Below, in pieces: positions 24,263-25,745 of a stretch of DNA of 25,745 nucleotides. The first letter of the stretch is position 1. Each line of letters opens with the position of its first letter. The DNA is from JAEUKQ01 sp044227605 (GTDB lineage: Bacteria; Pseudomonadota; Alphaproteobacteria; JAEUKQ01). The notes beneath the pieces were generated by a model. That model was not told the origin of the DNA and did no database searches. It saw nothing but the letters and a program-made list of their open reading frames with translations. A program made the position numbers and the translations under genes. The stretch covers positions 1 through 25,745 of the forward strand of contig JBGAWJ010000011.1 in assembly GCA_044227605.1 (NCBI GenBank), written 5' to 3'.

Positions 24263-24289
24263 TAATCAAGACCTTTTTAGTCTTGATTA
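24263..24289. promoter_or_regulatory. Candidate Rrf2-type operator at the suf promoter
   Basis: TAATCAAGAC (24263-24272) and GTCTTGATTA (24280-24289) are perfect 10-bp arms with a 7-bp spacer CTTTTTA. The palindrome begins 1 bp downstream of the predicted -10 and ends 13 bp before the regulator start codon. Position and symmetry fit a repressor site for autoregulation; an RNA hairpin in the leader is the alternative. Binding is not demonstrated. Confidence 0.55.
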
Positions 24290-24290
24290 T

Positions 24291-24318
24291 AAAATAACAT
24301 AGTGAAGGCTGAAGTCAA
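24291..24318 (-). promoter_or_regulatory. Predicted suf operon promoter
   Basis: On the - strand TTGACT (24318-24313) and TATTTT (24296-24291) are separated by 16 bp, directly upstream of the 10-bp-arm palindrome. A second TATAAT-like sequence (TTATAAT) lies a few bases further downstream but with a 21-bp spacing. This is the only good -35 match upstream of the regulator. Confidence 0.5.
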
Positions 24319-24405
24319 GCATTGAAAAAATAAATGAAAGATCTTTTTGCATAGGAAAAGTGCGGATAGTAGCAAAAAATGGTGGGCAGCAATATTTGTA
24401 ACGGT

Positions 24406-25500
24406 TCAAGAAGGTAAGGGGGATCTGCCAATTAAATGAGCTTGCCTATCAAATATTAATATTTCGATATTTATTTGATGCTTTGCTGTATTCAATGCAA
24501 TCTGCCTGGCATCGCTAGCCACCGCGTTAGCTAAAGGAAGTTGATGTTTTTCCGCCTCCAACATAATTTCTAGGGCGCTGTTAGCTTCCAGGGTCTTTTG
24601 CTGCAAGGCGGGTGAACCGTTTAATTGACCTAGGATTTTTGCCAAATAGGGGCGATCAATTTGGCTGCGACCGGAATGTAAATCTAAAAATCCAGCCGCC
24701 AGTTTGGAAATCTTAGCAAACCCACCTGCAATTGTAACCATTGGGATGGGGTGGCTGGATAAATATTTTAGCATCCCACCAGCAAAATCCCCCATATCAA
24801 TCAGAGCTTCCTCCGCAGGTTTGTATAATTGCCGTACACCCATTTCAGAGGTGCTGCCGGTGCAGGCAAGAGCGTGCTGAATATGATTGGCCCTGCAAAC
24901 ATCAATCCCCTGGTGGATAGAGGCAATCCAAGCGGCACAACTAAAGGGGATCACAATCCCTGTCGTGCCCAATATGGAAATTCCACCAATAATCCCTAAT
25001 CTTGGGTTCCAGGTGTGTTTGGCCAGCTCCAAGCCGTTATCCACAGAAATTGTAATTTCAGCCCCGCCGTGATAGTTATATTGCTGAAAAATTCGCTTCA
25101 TTTCCTCCGTCATCATTGCTCTAGGTACCGGATTAATAGCGGGTTCGCCGATGGCCAGGGGTAACCCCGCTTTCGTGACGGTTCCAACTCCTCTGCCCGC
25201 TATAAATTTTATGGTGGCTGGGTTAGGGGTCAATTTAACGGTTGCTACAATCAGCGCCCCATGGGTTACGTCAGGATCATCGCCTGCGTCTTTAATAACC
25301 CCTGCTTGGGCATAATTAAGGTTATTCCTAGTATAAGCTAACGTAAAATCGGTATGGCCGCCACGTGGCAAATGTATGGAAACCGGATCAGGAAAGTCGC
25401 CCGTGAATAATGCTATACACGCAGCCTTACTAGCCGCTGTTGCACAGCTGCCTGTTGTCCAGCCTCTTTTAAGGAGTGAAACGGGGGGTGTGATGGTCAT
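24406..25500 (-). CDS. cbiD: Cobalt-precorrin-5B (C1)-methyltransferase CbiD
   Basis: CbiD methylates C1 of cobalt-precorrin-5B in the early-cobalt (anaerobic-type) cobalamin pathway. From ATG 25500 the product is 364 aa; the frame extends four codons to a TTG that is less likely. Motifs: KRGWTTGSCATAASKAA near the N-terminus, the DAGDDPDVTHGALIVATV segment, GRGVGTVTKAGLPL, the GGISILGTTGIV loop and the C-terminal GFAKISKLAAGFLDLHSGRSQID (given here by its key residues). No Shine-Dalgarno sequence is obvious. It stands alone, with no other cob/cbi gene or cobalamin riboswitch visible. It ends 156 bp upstream of the suf regulator on the same strand. Full-length and intact. Confidence 0.92.
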   Translation of the reverse strand: MTITPPVSLLKRGWTTGSCATAASKAACIALFTGDFPDPVSIHLPRGGHTDFTLAYTRNNLNYAQAGVIKDAGDDPDVTHGALIVATVKLTPNPATIKFIAGRGVGTVTKAGLPLAIGEPAINPVPRAMMTEEMKRIFQQYNYHGGAEITISVDNGLELAKHTWNPRLGIIGGISILGTTGIVIPFSCAAWIASIHQGIDVCRANHIQHALACTGSTSEMGVRQLYKPAEEALIDMGDFAGGMLKYLSSHPIPMVTIAGGFAKISKLAAGFLDLHSGRSQIDRPYLAKILGQLNGSPALQQKTLEANSALEIMLEAEKHQLPLANAVASDARQIALNTAKHQINIEILIFDRQAHLIGRSPLPS

Positions 25501-25623
25501 ATATTTCAGCAATTTTTAGGTAAGAAATTAGTTTTCTGTGTCTGCAGATTATCATGACTTGAATTTTTTGGAATATAAACAGACAATCAAAAATAAATAG
25601 TAGTATTAAATCAAATAATGGTA

Positions 25624-25651
25624 TTGTAGGATAATCAAGGTATCTTATACG
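25624..25651 (+). promoter_or_regulatory. Possible promoter of the gene starting at 25682
   Basis: TTGTAG (25624-25629) and TATACG (25646-25651) with a 16-bp spacer lie 30 bp upstream of the start codon. Only modest matches; listed because the gap 25501-25681 between divergent genes should contain promoters. Confidence 0.25.
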
Positions 25652-25681
25652 GCGTGGATAATATTTTAAGGGAAAAAAAAG

Positions 25682-25745
25682 ATGAGAATATTAAACTTAA
25701 TGATGGTTTTAGGTGGATGTTTATTTTCTTCGGTCAGTTATGGAC
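25682..25745 (+). CDS. Start of an exported protein, cut by the window edge
   Basis: ATG 25682 is preceded by AAGGGA 8 bases upstream and opens 21 visible residues: a basic/hydrophobic signal-like start (MRILNLMMVLGGC, then LFSSVSYG) running off the window in frame. It looks like a Sec signal peptide, with cleavage probably just beyond the visible end. The Cys after LGG gives a weak lipobox, but the preceding stretch is short for one. Product unknown. Confidence 0.55.
   Translation, partial: MRILNLMMVLGGCLFSSVSYG

Noticed and set aside
25501..25681. Cobalamin riboswitch upstream of cbiD
   Set aside because: The gap is only 181 bp, AT-rich, and shows no B12-box-like conserved sequence.

Overview
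The window reads as a bacterial chromosome segment from an alphaproteobacterium with a moderately AT-rich genome. The evidence is gene content and order. There is a Tol-Pal tail (tolB-pal-cpoB) followed by tilS-ftsH-folP-glmM-thiD-purA, an RpoH-type heat-shock sigma factor with an intact RpoH box, and an Rrf2-regulator-led SUF operon carrying sufU and sufT. This order resembles Rhodospirillales and related lineages. That placement is recalled family knowledge and was not computed. No phage, transposase, integrase, CRISPR or rRNA gene was found; the window is mostly housekeeping with a short accessory patch in the middle.

Positions 1-10438 (+ strand) hold the end of tolB, then pal and cpoB (cell-envelope integrity), tilS (tRNA-Ile2 lysidine), ftsH (membrane AAA protease), folP (folate), glmM (UDP-GlcNAc precursor), thiD (thiamine) and purA (AMP). 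Genes from folP to purA are tightly packed or overlapping. ftsH has its own promoter-like sequence and a leader hairpin. Positions 10421-12438 (- strand) hold rpoH, whose 3' end overlaps the purA 3' end by 18 bp, and an RluD-type pseudouridine synthase. A small membrane protein (12486-12779, +) is divergent from rluD, an MFS exporter follows (12793-14046, -), then an L-threonine aldolase (14185-15234, +).

Positions 15235-17627 are the accessory-looking patch. They hold tRNA-Glu(CTC) on the - strand with its own terminator and promoter candidate, a perfect 13-bp inverted repeat, an unrecognised 136-aa membrane protein, a perfect 13-bp terminator-like hairpin, and an unrecognised exported protein built on a 54-bp tandem repeat. 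A roughly 600-bp gene-poor stretch follows, with hairpins and a + strand intrinsic terminator that belongs to no visible gene.

Positions 17628-24249 (- strand) are a complete SUF iron-sulfur assembly operon, transcribed iscR/sufR-like regulator, sufB, sufC, sufD, sufS, sufU, sufT, sufA, with 4-8 bp overlaps or tiny gaps. A promoter-like sequence and a 10-bp-arm palindrome lie just upstream of the regulator, as expected for autoregulation by an Fe-S-sensing Rrf2 protein. Upstream on the same strand is cbiD (cobalamin ring methylation). A new exported protein starts at 25682 and runs off the window. The best leads for something undescribed are the 54-bp-repeat secreted protein, the possible small RNA ending at 17426, and the palindrome at the suf promoter.
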